The notes under the pieces are model-generated. The model saw only the letters and a program-made list of their open reading frames with translations. It had not been told where the DNA came from and ran no database searches. DNA of 64,000 bases from the NCBI GenBank assembly GCA_964015035.1, contig CAXHCA010000009.1:1-64000 (forward strand), read 5' to 3'. This DNA comes from BQJU01 sp964015035. GTDB taxonomy: Bacteria; Bacteroidota; Bacteroidia; Chitinophagales; Saprospiraceae. The translations under genes were made by a program, and so were the position numbers. Below are positions 16,782 to 25,945 of this stretch, piece after piece (position 1 is the stretch's first letter; every line of letters begins with the position of its first letter).

Positions 16782-18140
16782 ATGGCTACATCCAAGAAGC
16801 TTCCAGTCGTTTCGCCCCTCCGAACACTGGCTCGAGTTACTCGTTTTGCGGTAAATCCCATTCCGATTCTCGAAGATTACCTGCGCGACTACGGTGAGTC
16901 CTTCATCATGTATCTTGGCGGAGCACAACGCTCTATCATTACCACCAATCCGGATTTTGCGCAATATGTACTGCAAAAAAACCACCGCAACTATAAAAAA
17001 TCGCCCATTCAAACTAAGCACCTGGGCCAATTCATCGGTCAGGGATTGCTCACCAGCAACGGTGATTATTGGTTGCAACAGCGTCGATTGATTCAACCGG
17101 GTTTCCACCGAAATCGCCTGGCAGGACTAGTGACGCTGATCCAGGAAGCTATCGACGAGTACCTGGAAGATTTTGACAAGGAAGTGGAAAAAGGTCAGCC
17201 CATCGATATTTATCCACACATGATGCGCCTCACTTTTCGCATTATCGCGCGGGCACTGTTTAGCGCAAGTTTGGGCGAAGCCGAGCTGGAGCGACTTTCG
17301 GTAATCGTCACCGAGATTCAAGAATTTGTCATCCGCATCATTCGCCAACCATTTCTCCGGCCGATTTTCAGATTGCGTGGCGAATACCGCAAGCATTTCC
17401 AATTAATGCACGAAGCGGATGACATCATCCTCTCCATTATCCGCGAGCGGCGGTCATCCAGCCTAGAATGCGACGATCTATTACAGATGCTGCTCGATGC
17501 CCGCTATGAAGACACCGGCAAAGGCATGACCGACCAGCAACTACTCGAAGAGACCATCATCCTGGCAGTAGCAGGCCACGAAACCACTGCCAATGCCATG
17601 AGCTGGACTTGGTACCTGATGAGTCAACATATCGATGCGGTGCAAAAAATGCGGACCGAATTTGAACAGATCGAACATCTTGGCCCATTGACCTTCCCGG
17701 ATTTGCGCCAGCTCACCTATACGAGTCAGGTTATCGATGAGAGCCTGCGCCTCTACCCTCCTGCTTGGATTACCGATCGGCAAGCTATTGAGGCCGACAA
17801 ATTTGAGGGGATCAACATTCCCAAAGGCAGCATTGTGATCCCTTATATTTATGGGATTCATCACGCCAAAACACTTTGGCAAGACCCCGAAATCTTCCGC
17901 CCGGAGCGTTTTACACCAGAGGCCAGTAAAAGCCGCCACAGTTTCAGCTATCTCCCGTTTGGCGCGGGTCCGCGCATGTGCATCGGCAATAATTTTGCCA
18001 TCATGGAAATGCAACTGCTTTTATACAGTATCTTACAACGCTATGACTTTGAATTGGCTCCTGAGGCAGATATCGAGCTCAAACCACTGATCACTTTAAG
18101 ACCAAAACATGGTGTACCTTTGGTCTTTCGTCGTCGTTAG
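16782..18140 (+). CDS. Cytochrome P450
   Basis: 452 aa and complete. The I-helix motif AGHETTANAM, the ExxR motif in 'DESLRLYPPAW', the PERF region (FRPERF) and the heme-binding loop 'FGAGPRMCIGNNFA' with the axial Cys at about 400 are all present. The sequence is closest in style to the CYP4/CYP102-like fatty-acid hydroxylases common in Bacteroidota. There is no fused reductase and no obvious N-terminal membrane anchor. Its divergent pairing with an acyl-CoA dehydrogenase and shared operators suggest a fatty-acid substrate. Confidence 0.93.
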   Translation: MATSKKLPVVSPLRTLARVTRFAVNPIPILEDYLRDYGESFIMYLGGAQRSIITTNPDFAQYVLQKNHRNYKKSPIQTKHLGQFIGQGLLTSNGDYWLQQRRLIQPGFHRNRLAGLVTLIQEAIDEYLEDFDKEVEKGQPIDIYPHMMRLTFRIIARALFSASLGEAELERLSVIVTEIQEFVIRIIRQPFLRPIFRLRGEYRKHFQLMHEADDIILSIIRERRSSSLECDDLLQMLLDARYEDTGKGMTDQQLLEETIILAVAGHETTANAMSWTWYLMSQHIDAVQKMRTEFEQIEHLGPLTFPDLRQLTYTSQVIDESLRLYPPAWITDRQAIEADKFEGINIPKGSIVIPYIYGIHHAKTLWQDPEIFRPERFTPEASKSRHSFSYLPFGAGPRMCIGNNFAIMEMQLLLYSILQRYDFELAPEADIELKPLITLRPKHGVPLVFRRR

Positions 18141-18170
18141 ATGCTCTTAGCGTTCTCGAGTATTTGTTTA

Positions 18171-18290
18171 ATTTTGGGCGTATCCCTCGGCCAGGCATAG
18201 CCTGACCGGGGTCGGGCTATCCGCTATTACGCCCTGCGGTCGTAGCCGCTACTATCCCTTACGCAGCCCATCGTTCCAGTATAACGGTCC
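18171..18290 (+). repeat. GC-rich structured repeat
   Basis: TTTTGGGCGTATCCCTCGGC...GGGGTCGGGCTATCCGCTAT...CGCTACTATCCCTTACGC matches a dispersed intergenic repeat style often seen in Bacteroidota genomes. GGGCGTA and TACGCCC pair, and GGCCAGGC pairs with GCCTGACC inside. It lies after the P450 stop codon. The remaining 18291-18410 shows nothing coding. Confidence 0.5.
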
Positions 18291-18453
18291 CTCTTCATCA
18301 AACCATTGTCTCTCTAAACTTCATAAACCAACATAAAGCGATAATGCGTCTCCGACACGAATTATTTGCCCGCCACAAAGTGACCTCGCTGCAACTTCAC
18401 CGTCTCAAAAATAAAAGTTAGTTTAAAATCAAAGCTAAGCAAACTATTTTTGA

Positions 18454-18486
18454 TATCTTTGCGTTAGTTTAGTAACCAATACTAAA
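18454..18486 (+). promoter_or_regulatory. nadA promoter with overlapping operator
   Basis: The -7 element TATCTTTG (18454-18461) is followed by TTTAGTA-N5-TACTAAA (18468-18486), a perfect 7-bp inverted repeat that begins at the expected transcription start. The sequence GTTAGTTTA also occurs directly repeated at 18417 and 18464. The position implies repression, perhaps by a NAD-responsive regulator such as NrtR; the identity is inference. Confidence 0.65.
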
Positions 18487-18497
18487 ATTCAAACATC

Positions 18498-19502
18498 ATG
18501 AGTGCCATAGCCTTTGCCGAAAAAAATCTGACCCAAAAAGGATTCCTCGACCTAGAGGTTGATCCTACCCTGGACCTGTTTGAAGAAATTGAAAAGCTGA
18601 AAAAAGAAAAGAATGCCATCATCCTGGCACATTATTACCAGGAATCCGAAATACAAGATATTGCCGATTACATTGGCGACAGCCTGGGCCTTTCCCAGCA
18701 AGCCGCCAATACGGATGCCGATATCATCGTTTTTGCGGGAGTCCACTTTATGGCAGAGACCGCCAAAATGCTGTCTCCTCATAAAAAAGTCCTCCTGCCC
18801 GACCTGAAAGCAGGTTGCTCCCTGGCAGACTCTTGCCCGCCACCACTCTTCCGGAAATTTAAGGAAAAATACCCCGATCACGTGGTGGTGAGCTACATCA
18901 ACTGCACCGCCGAATTAAAGACACTGACCGATGTGTGTTGTACTTCTACCAATGCCGTACAAATTATCGAAAGTATCCCCGAAGACAAGAAAATCATCTT
19001 CGCTCCGGACATTAATCTGGGGCGCTACTTGGTGAAAAAAACGGGGCGCGACATGGTGCTTTGGAATGGCTCCTGTATGGTGCACGAAATTTTCTCCAAC
19101 GAGAAGATCACCAAGCTGATGATGCGGCACCCCGATGCCAAATTCATCGCCCACCCCGAGTGTGAAACCCACATTCTGGACAAGGCCGACTACATTGGCT
19201 CTACCAGTGGATTGCTGAAATACACCAAAGAAAATGAAGCCACGGAATTTATCGTGGCTACCGAAGTGGGGATCATTCATCAAATGCAAAAAGCTTCTCC
19301 TCACAAGACATTTATTCCTGCCCCACCCAATAATACATGTGCCTGCAACGAATGCCCACACATGAAGCGCAATACTTTGGAAAAACTTTACCTTTGCATG
19401 AAATACGAACAGCCGGAAATTATCCTTCCCGAATGGGTGATCGAGCAAGGCGTTGCTTCTATTGATCGCATGCTGGAAGTTTCGGCTAAAGCCGGATTAT
19501 AA
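18498..19502 (+). CDS. nadA: Quinolinate synthase NadA
   Basis: 334 aa. It condenses iminoaspartate with dihydroxyacetone phosphate to quinolinate in NAD synthesis. The N-terminal 'AIILAHYYQESEIQDIADYIGDSL' block, 'LLPDLKAGCSLADSC', 'GSCMVHE' and the C-terminal 'CACNECPHMKRNTLEKL' are typical; three conserved cysteines in these blocks bind the 4Fe-4S cluster. nadB and nadC are not next to it. The spacing to the following lipoprotein gene is only 11 nt. Confidence 0.97.
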   Translation: MSAIAFAEKNLTQKGFLDLEVDPTLDLFEEIEKLKKEKNAIILAHYYQESEIQDIADYIGDSLGLSQQAANTDADIIVFAGVHFMAETAKMLSPHKKVLLPDLKAGCSLADSCPPPLFRKFKEKYPDHVVVSYINCTAELKTLTDVCCTSTNAVQIIESIPEDKKIIFAPDINLGRYLVKKTGRDMVLWNGSCMVHEIFSNEKITKLMMRHPDAKFIAHPECETHILDKADYIGSTSGLLKYTKENEATEFIVATEVGIIHQMQKASPHKTFIPAPPNNTCACNECPHMKRNTLEKLYLCMKYEQPEIILPEWVIEQGVASIDRMLEVSAKAGL

Positions 19503-19513
19503 ACCTGAAACAC

Positions 19514-20086
19514 ATGAAATTGTATCCAATATCTTGGTTGGTGGCAGGGGTGCTGTTTTTCAGTGCCGCCTGCACTACCGATGCATCAAAAAATGAGCAA
19601 ACGGCAGCATCACCACAATTGCCAGCCACTAAAACATTGCCGATTACCATCGAAGGGTCTACGGAATCGATTACCACTAATTTGTATCAATCCCCGGCCG
19701 ATTATCCCCTGCAATTTCACACCTACATTCCCGAAAATTTCACGACCGGCCGCGAAAAATCCGGCGAAGCGGATATCCTCCTCTTTCAAATGGGTGATGC
19801 CACCCTGAAATTAATGACCTTTAGCACATTGATCAACCAAACCATGGCCATTGGCTTGGTCAAAAGCATGATCCAGGCGGAAGGAACACTAGTTGAAGAT
19901 AAAGTGAATGGTCAAATCATCTATCGTCTTGATGGTGACCCGGAAAAATCAATGATGGCAGAAGTCGGAGAGCGCAACAAACATGCTTACGTCTGGTGGC
20001 GCGAATACCCCCACGAATATGGCGATGGATTTGCTCCCCGAGTCGGATTGATCCTAGCAAACACTATTTGGCCCTCCAGGAAATAA
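19514..20086 (+). CDS. Hypothetical lipoprotein
   Basis: 190 aa with a lipoprotein signal (FFSAAC, Cys about 20). The mature region has the sequence 'PLQFHTYIPENFTTGREKSGEADILLF' and no recognised catalytic motif. It lies 11 nt after nadA, so it is likely on the same mRNA; a functional link to NAD synthesis is not implied. Confidence 0.7.
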   Translation: MKLYPISWLVAGVLFFSAACTTDASKNEQTAASPQLPATKTLPITIEGSTESITTNLYQSPADYPLQFHTYIPENFTTGREKSGEADILLFQMGDATLKLMTFSTLINQTMAIGLVKSMIQAEGTLVEDKVNGQIIYRLDGDPEKSMMAEVGERNKHAYVWWREYPHEYGDGFAPRVGLILANTIWPSRK

Positions 20087-20211
20087 AAGAATCCCGGGCA
20101 GCCCCCCTGCATGCTCAACACCTTGCCCTCCATGATCTCCGTGTCCACCCGCTCAAAACCTGTCTTCCCAATCCCCCTGAAACTGTTTTGCCAAAATATC
20201 CGTTAAAAAAA

Positions 20212-21015
20212 ATGAATCCCATTACACCTCTTCTTCCCGGCGACCTGCCACAACTATCGCAGCTACAACCACCTGACTGGGATAATATCACACCCCATTT
20301 TCAAGGCTATTTACAAACGCCCTTTTGTCACCCATTTAAAATAGTCATTGGCCCCCAATTGGTGGCCATCGGTACTGCTATCTTTCACAAAGAAACCGTC
20401 TGGCTGGCCCATATCATCACCCACCCAGAGTACCGCAACCAGGGATTGGGTCAAAAAATCACGCAAGGTCTCGTCAATTTTGCTTTTTCTAATCACTTCG
20501 CGACTATCTTATTGATTGCTACCAAAATGGGAGAGCCGGTTTATCAAAAAATCGGATTTAAAACAACCGACACCTATGCATTTTACCAAAGGGCCCCAAG
20601 TCCCCCTCTGGAGTTTAGCCACCCCAATTTATTTGCCTTTGAGGCCAAATACACACCGGCCGTGCTGCAATTGGATCAAACCATTTCCGGCGAAGACCGG
20701 AGTATGCATTTAAGAATGTACTTTCAGGGGGCCAGAGTGTTTATAAAACAAAAGCAGGTTCAAGGCTTTTATCTGCCTATGCTCGGGGATGGGCTCATCG
20801 TTGCCGACCAGAAGGAAGCCGGTTTAGCATTGATGCACTATCGGCTAAATTCCCGTCATCATGCCGTCTTGCCGGTTATAAATCAGGCAGGAAATGACTT
20901 TTTGCTAAAGCAAAATTTTGTACATTGCCGTACTGCTAAACGCATGTATCTTGGTAAGCCAATCAGCTGGAAACCGGAAAAATTGTACAATCGCGTGAGT
21001 GGACGAATTGGATAA
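20212..21015 (+). CDS. GNAT family N-acetyltransferase
   Basis: 268 aa from ATG at 20212 (the frame is open back to 19996, but that would overlap the previous gene and add a sequence without similarity). The acetyl-CoA binding motif A is clear: 'AHIITHPEYRNQGLGQKITQGLVNFA' with the Q/R-x-x-G-x-G/A loop, followed by 'GEPVYQKIGFKTTDTY' (motif B). A C-terminal half of about 130 residues contains a second, weaker GNAT-like fold. The substrate is unknown. Confidence 0.82.
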   Translation: MNPITPLLPGDLPQLSQLQPPDWDNITPHFQGYLQTPFCHPFKIVIGPQLVAIGTAIFHKETVWLAHIITHPEYRNQGLGQKITQGLVNFAFSNHFATILLIATKMGEPVYQKIGFKTTDTYAFYQRAPSPPLEFSHPNLFAFEAKYTPAVLQLDQTISGEDRSMHLRMYFQGARVFIKQKQVQGFYLPMLGDGLIVADQKEAGLALMHYRLNSRHHAVLPVINQAGNDFLLKQNFVHCRTAKRMYLGKPISWKPEKLYNRVSGRIG

Positions 21016-21030
21016 AACCGCATCGACATC

Positions 21031-21792
21031 ATGAAACCATACCTATTGGCCCAATCTAATTGGAAGTACATCAAAGACGCCCATTTTGATCTCGTTATTT
21101 TACCCTGGGGTGCCACGGAAGCCCATAATTATCACTTGCCTTATGCCACCGATATTGTGGAGGCTGATCACATTGCAGCCGAAGGGGCACGTTTGGCCTG
21201 GGAGCAAGGTGCCAAAGTAATCGTCTTACCCACCATCCCCTTTGGCGTCAATACCGGGCAGGCAGATATAAAACTGGACATCAACCTCAATCCGAGCACC
21301 CAGATGGCTATTTTAGGCGATATTATCGAAGTACTCCACCGCCAGGGCATGTATAAATTATTGGTCTTTAACAGTCATGGCGGCAATGATTTCAAAACCA
21401 TGTTGCGCGAATTGGGATTAAAATACCCCAAGATGTTTCTGACTACCTGCAATTGGTTTCAAGCCCTGGACCGATCTATTTATTTTGAGCACGATGGTGA
21501 TCATGCCGACGAAACGGAAACCAGCCTCCTCCTCTACCTCCAACCCGACTGGGTGCTACCGCTCGAAGAGGCAGGGGATGGCGCCGAACGCAAAATCAAG
21601 ATTAAAGCACTACGCGAAAAATGGGCTTGGGCCGAACGCAAATGGTCGCAAATCAGTGACGATACCGGTGTGGGCAACCCCAAACTAGCAACCAAAGAAA
21701 AAGGAGAACGATTTTTTAAAGATGTGACTAAAAAAGTGGCAGAATTGTTTGTAGACCTAGCTAATTGTGATATTAATGATTTGTATAAATAG
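21031..21792 (+). CDS. Creatininase family amidohydrolase
   Basis: 253 aa, the normal length for the family. The metal-binding blocks are 'LPWGATEAHNYHLPYATD' (Glu, His and Asp ligands), 'VFNSHGGND' and 'DHADETETSLLL'. Members hydrolyse cyclic or linear amides such as creatinine or formamidopyrimidine intermediates; the substrate here is not evident. It starts 15 nt after the GNAT gene, probably in the same operon. A small hairpin GCTTCC/GGAAGC follows the stop codon. Confidence 0.88.
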   Translation: MKPYLLAQSNWKYIKDAHFDLVILPWGATEAHNYHLPYATDIVEADHIAAEGARLAWEQGAKVIVLPTIPFGVNTGQADIKLDINLNPSTQMAILGDIIEVLHRQGMYKLLVFNSHGGNDFKTMLRELGLKYPKMFLTTCNWFQALDRSIYFEHDGDHADETETSLLLYLQPDWVLPLEEAGDGAERKIKIKALREKWAWAERKWSQISDDTGVGNPKLATKEKGERFFKDVTKKVAELFVDLANCDINDLYK

Positions 21793-21830
21793 CTTCCGTA
21801 AAAGGAAGCAATAAAGCTAATTCTAAAACT

Positions 21831-21942
21831 TCGTTCTTTGACAAATTTCGTGGTCAAGCTAAAATATAAATCAAAAGTGCATTTAGAAGCGTTGGTTTAT
21901 ATTTTTGATTGACTTTGAATCACGGATTTTGTCTAAGAACCT
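21831..21942. repeat. Second inverted-repeat family, copy 1
   Basis: The outer arms start with GTTCTTTGACAAATTTCGTG and end with CACGGATTTTGTCTAAGAAC (imperfect inverted repeat). An inner pair AAAATATAAA / TTTATATTTT forms a second stem. The outer part matches 54880-54941. It lies between a stop codon and the start of the next gene. Confidence 0.7.
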
Positions 21943-21954
21943 AAAACTTAAGTT

Positions 21955-23235
21955 ATGAAAAACTATTATTTGCTGCTAGTGATTAGCAGCCTGACACTTC
22001 TGTGGTGCATGCCAAATTCCATTTCTGCACAAACCTGGCAAACAACTGATATCACCTTCTCCAGTGCCCGTTTTGAGGACATGTTTTTCCTCACTCCAAC
22101 ACTCGGATATATTGTCAACGGGGAAGGCTTCATTTATCGGACTGAAGACGGTGGCGATCACTGGCAGGGGGTGTTTATCACCTCTGATTATCTCCGTTCC
22201 ATTGAATTTTTGGATACTGAAGTTGGATTTGCCGGCTCGCTGGATGGTAGTCTCTTCCGCACCACAAATGGCGGTGCCAACTGGCTGAATATTACCGGGC
22301 AAATCCCTGGATCAATAAGCGGTATCTGCGGCATGAGTCATGTGGGCACACAGACCATCATAGGTGTGGGCACCTTTAGTGGCGACCCCGTCTTTATTCG
22401 CAGCGACAACCAGGGCGATGACTGGACTTACAAGGATATGTCTGATCTGGTTTCCGGGTTGGTAGAGGTCCACTTTTTTGACAGTCAAAATGGCCTTATC
22501 GGGGGAATTTCCAACAACTCCGGTGCAGTCATTTTGCGTACCGAAGATGGCGGCGAAACCTGGGAAAATGTCTTTGAAGCCAATCGCGTGTTGGAATTTG
22601 TCTGGAAACTTGATGCACTCGACGACAACTTAATTTACGGTGCCATCGAAAATTATTTGCCTGAGGGCAATGGACGGTACATTGTCAAATCGGAAGATGG
22701 TGGCCATACCTGGGAGGAAAAGTTGGTCTCTAACGGTTTCCACGACCTGCAAGGCATCGGTTTTCGCAATGAATTGGAAGGCTGGGTGTGTCCGCGCAAT
22801 TCGGGCATGTTTCATACTCTGGACGGTGGTGAGACTTGGTCGCAAGACAACACCATTTCCAACATCAATCGCATCTGGCGGGTCGATGAAAACTTGCTCT
22901 ACGCCTGTGGTTCCCACTTCTACCGCAACGGAAATTTACCCACTGAAACGAATGTTATCTCGACAGAGCCAATCATGCCCGCCATTTCGGGTATTGCACC
23001 AAACCCATTTGGCGAAAGCCTGAGCTTCACCGTCCAGGTTCCACCCAGTGGTCAAGCCTTGGTGGAAGTGATCAATCAGGAAGGTAAATTGATGTACCGC
23101 TGGGAAAAACGAAACTTCCCGCAAGGCGCAAATTCATTTACCCTTGATCAAACCGCAGACTGGCCAAGTGGTGTTTATTATCTATCCGTTCGTTGTAAGG
23201 AAGGGCACGCCGGTAAAAAAATCATAAAAAGATAG
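21955..23235 (+). CDS. BNR/Ycf48-like repeat protein secreted by T9SS
   Basis: 426 aa. A signal peptide (ending NSISA) is followed by repeated 'TEDGGDHWQGV', 'TTNGGANW', 'TEDGGETWENV', 'SEDGGHTWEEK' and 'LDGGETWSQD' units, the Asp-box/BNR pattern of a beta-propeller (Ycf48/HCF136 or sialidase-like). The last 75 residues form a type A T9SS sorting domain ('APNPFGESLSFTV' ... 'GVYYLSVRCKEG...IIKR'). The protein should be exported to the cell surface or medium. Confidence 0.88.
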   Translation: MKNYYLLLVISSLTLLWCMPNSISAQTWQTTDITFSSARFEDMFFLTPTLGYIVNGEGFIYRTEDGGDHWQGVFITSDYLRSIEFLDTEVGFAGSLDGSLFRTTNGGANWLNITGQIPGSISGICGMSHVGTQTIIGVGTFSGDPVFIRSDNQGDDWTYKDMSDLVSGLVEVHFFDSQNGLIGGISNNSGAVILRTEDGGETWENVFEANRVLEFVWKLDALDDNLIYGAIENYLPEGNGRYIVKSEDGGHTWEEKLVSNGFHDLQGIGFRNELEGWVCPRNSGMFHTLDGGETWSQDNTISNINRIWRVDENLLYACGSHFYRNGNLPTETNVISTEPIMPAISGIAPNPFGESLSFTVQVPPSGQALVEVINQEGKLMYRWEKRNFPQGANSFTLDQTADWPSGVYYLSVRCKEGHAGKKIIKR

Positions 23236-23323
23236 AACAGAATTACTCCATAGAAATCACCCGCTACTTAAATCGCATCCAATACGATGACCTCTATCTC
23301 CCGCAAATGAAGTCAAGACCACT

Positions 23324-23494
23324 GAGAGCATGTTTGAAAATCGGATTTGCTGGCGAAAAGCATCATTTTTTTGATAAAACAAGGCATTTTTTGAAATGCA
23401 TCTCGGCTGAGCCGAGACGGATAAGAAAAAGAACGATGAGTCACCAAAAAAGTGTTGTTTTGCAACCCAAAGGCTTATCTCCAAACATACACTC
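23324..23494 (+). repeat. Dispersed palindromic element, copy B
   Basis: 171 bp. The left end GAGAGCATGTTTG and right end CCAAACATACACTC are inverted; the centre is CATCTCGGCTGAGCCGAGAC, a perfect palindrome. Interior blocks CGGATTTGCTGGCGAAAA and AAGTGTTGTTTTGCAACCCA match copy C. The element ends exactly at the ATG of the ABC permease gene (23495). Open frames at 23257-23496 (minus) and 23307-23507 (plus) fall inside it and are not genes. Confidence 0.88.
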
Positions 23495-24424
23495 ATGGCT
23501 AATCTGATGAACCATTACTTCACTTTGCAATACAGAATGCTCAACCGGCACATTGCCGAATTTGGGTTAAATCCCTATATCGGATATGTGCTGGCGTTGG
23601 TTGGCTTTACAGGATTGTCAGAATATTTGTTTTTCAAAACCGTTTTTGCGGCTTATATCTACGCAACATTGGCACTTAGCATGGTGGTCAATGCCAGCGA
23701 AACCGGAAGAAATGAATTTTTAAAAAGCCAATTTAGTCGGAGTGATTATTTTAAAATCCGATTGTTGGAAAACGGCCTACTGATTCTGCCCTTCGTACTC
23801 TTTTTACTATATAAATCCATATTTCCGGTGGCTTTGGGTCTATTGGTCGCTTCCGGTGTTTTGGCTTTCCTCAATTTCAACCGAGGTTTTCGGGGGGTCA
23901 TTCCAACGCCATTTGCCAAACAGCCCTTTGAGTTTGTTGTTGGTTTTCGTAAGACTTTTGGGGTAATAGGCTTTGCCTATTTCCTGAGTGGCATGGCCGT
24001 TTACGCCGACAATTTCAACCTGGGTATTTTTGCTATTCTTTTGATCGTTTTTACCACCTTATTTTACTACTTGTCGCCAGAAAACAAGTTTTTCGTGTGG
24101 AGTTACAACCTCGCGCCGAAGCCCTTTTTATTCAAAAAAATCCGGACTGCTCTTTGGTATTGTTTTTTACTATGTGTCCCCAATTTACTGGTATTGGGAT
24201 ACTTCTTTCCCGATAAGGTTATTTTTATAATGGCTGCGTTGTTGCTCGGCTATTGTTATTTGATCCTCGTGATCCTGGCGAAATACGCGGTTTTTCCCGG
24301 CGAAATCAATTTGCCGCAAGGCATTCTGATTGCCATTGGCATCTGGCTGCCGCCATTTTTATTGGGCATTATTCCGTTTTTTTACCAAAAATCCGTTAAA
24401 ACCCTCAAGCAAATACTGGAATGA
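23495..24424 (+). CDS. ABC transporter permease-like membrane protein
   Basis: 309 aa with about eight transmembrane segments and no other motif. It overlaps the ATPase gene that follows by 4 nt, so it is the membrane half of an ABC exporter. The start is either ATG 23495, which directly follows repeat copy B, or ATG 23507 (MNHYFTLQYRML), which may be the original start. The native promoter was probably displaced or replaced by the element. Substrate unknown. Confidence 0.78.
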   Translation: MANLMNHYFTLQYRMLNRHIAEFGLNPYIGYVLALVGFTGLSEYLFFKTVFAAYIYATLALSMVVNASETGRNEFLKSQFSRSDYFKIRLLENGLLILPFVLFLLYKSIFPVALGLLVASGVLAFLNFNRGFRGVIPTPFAKQPFEFVVGFRKTFGVIGFAYFLSGMAVYADNFNLGIFAILLIVFTTLFYYLSPENKFFVWSYNLAPKPFLFKKIRTALWYCFLLCVPNLLVLGYFFPDKVIFIMAALLLGYCYLILVILAKYAVFPGEINLPQGILIAIGIWLPPFLLGIIPFFYQKSVKTLKQILE

Positions 24425-25104
24425 TCACTATCAAAAACTTGTCAAAATCATACGGCCGCAAAGAGGTATTAAAAGGCATCAACCTGCATTTTAGTGCGGG
24501 AAGGGTCTACGGTATTGTTGGCGAAAACGGTGCCGGGAAAACGACCCTTTTCAAATGCATTGCCGGATTGGAGACTTATGACGGCCTTGTTGAAAGCGAG
24601 CTAAAACCGCTTAAAAACCACCTCGGCTTTCTGCCTACCACCCCCTTCTTTTTTTCCAAAATCACCGGCCGGGAATACCTGCGATTGCTCGCCATTTCCC
24701 GACAGGTGCTCCAGGTTGATTTTGACCAAAAAAATGTCTTTAACCTGCCCTTGGATGAATACGCCATCAATTATTCCACCGGCATGAAAAAGAAGCTGGC
24801 GCTGACGGCCATTCTGATCCAACCCAATGATTTTTTCATCCTCGATGAGCCGTTTAATGGGGTAGATATTCAAAGTAATATTTTGATCACGGAGATCATC
24901 CACCGCCTCAAAGCGGCCGGCAAAACCGTGATCATTTCCTCCCACATTTTTTCCACCCTGGACCATACCTGCGACGAGATCCATCTGCTTAAAGCCGGAC
25001 AATTTGTCAAAAAAGTGGAACAACATGAGTTTTCCGATCTGGAACGCGAATTAAAGGACTTCACCATCGGCAATACGCTGGACCGACTGTTTGAAGAAAC
25101 CTAA
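24421..25104 (+). CDS. ABC transporter ATP-binding protein
   Basis: 227 aa. Walker A GENGAGKTT (about 37-45), a degenerate signature 'YSTGMKKKLALTAIL' in place of LSGGQ, Walker B 'FFILDEPFNGVD' and the H-loop 'IISSHIFSTL' are all visible. The YSTGMKKK signature is typical of Bacteroidota/Firmicutes bacitracin- or CcmA-type exporters. It pairs with the upstream membrane protein (4-nt overlap). Confidence 0.92.
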   Translation: MITIKNLSKSYGRKEVLKGINLHFSAGRVYGIVGENGAGKTTLFKCIAGLETYDGLVESELKPLKNHLGFLPTTPFFFSKITGREYLRLLAISRQVLQVDFDQKNVFNLPLDEYAINYSTGMKKKLALTAILIQPNDFFILDEPFNGVDIQSNILITEIIHRLKAAGKTVIISSHIFSTLDHTCDEIHLLKAGQFVKKVEQHEFSDLERELKDFTIGNTLDRLFEET

Positions 25105-25275
25105 TTCTTTTGTACTTTTATTCACATGAAAATATGCGCTTTCCCGGCCAATATCATTCAAGCCGTTAAAAAGCCAAAGCTCGAAAAGCAGGTCAAAACG
25201 CTTTGCGATGATGCCAAAGTGAGCCTGTGGACGGAAATACCCGCTGGCTTTGCCGATACCATCCCGGCAATTGAA

Positions 25276-25908
25276 ATGAAGATCAAGCCATTACTTTATC
25301 AGATTATATTTTTCTTTTGTTTAGCTATAGTGCCAACTGCCGTACAAAGCCAAATCAGATACGGCGTTTGTAATACCGATTCCATACAAGCTTGGTTTCA
25401 TCGGGAATTGCTAGCCGATAATCAAACCTTGGAACAAATGTTTGCCGTTGGAGATAGCATTGAAGCCAGAACACTGCAATTCCTGAATGAGAATTATTTA
25501 TGGCACCAAGATGGTGTGCAACGCATCTTCTTTTCAAAGGAAGAATACGAAAACAGAAATAGTTATATTGAGTTTTTAAACCAAAACTATCAGACGATTG
25601 AAAATAAACTTGACAGTTTATCCCTTCTGGGAAAAAAAGACGTACAGGTAGAAGCAAGCACTCATTTAAATCAAGCCATTGCCACCATCGCTAAGGACAA
25701 GAACCTAGATCTGGTTTTTGACACAAAAACAATTCACTACCAAGAAGTCAATAAGCTTAACGTTACGCAAGAGGTCATCTCCTATTTAGTAGAACACCTC
25801 AATGAAATAAAGGCCAAGTTGAAATTCCCATCCATCTTGCAAGCCTCACAAGAAATCGAGGACAAACAAGCCAAATCAATTGAATATGAAGACTTTAAGA
25901 ATGATTAA
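25276..25908 (+). CDS. Skp/OmpH-like periplasmic chaperone
   Basis: 210 aa starting at the ATG that precedes a signal peptide (MKIKPLLYQIIFFFCLAIVPTAVQS). The mature protein begins 'QIRYGVCNTDSIQ' and ends with 'AIATIAKDKNLDLVFD', the pattern of OmpH/Skp family ends, with a helical, charged middle. The frame is open to ATG 25126, which would add 50 soluble residues in front of the signal peptide; I consider that extension a remnant (see findings). Confidence 0.7.
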   Translation: MKIKPLLYQIIFFFCLAIVPTAVQSQIRYGVCNTDSIQAWFHRELLADNQTLEQMFAVGDSIEARTLQFLNENYLWHQDGVQRIFFSKEEYENRNSYIEFLNQNYQTIENKLDSLSLLGKKDVQVEASTHLNQAIATIAKDKNLDLVFDTKTIHYQEVNKLNVTQEVISYLVEHLNEIKAKLKFPSILQASQEIEDKQAKSIEYEDFKND

Positions 25909-25945
25909 CAAAGTTATATAGACCAACACAACACCTCCATTAAGT

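Noticed and set aside
23257..23507. Small ORFs on both strands across 23257-23507
   Set aside because: They lie within palindromic element copy B and have no conserved protein pattern. The same holds for ORFs at 29487-29777 around copy C.
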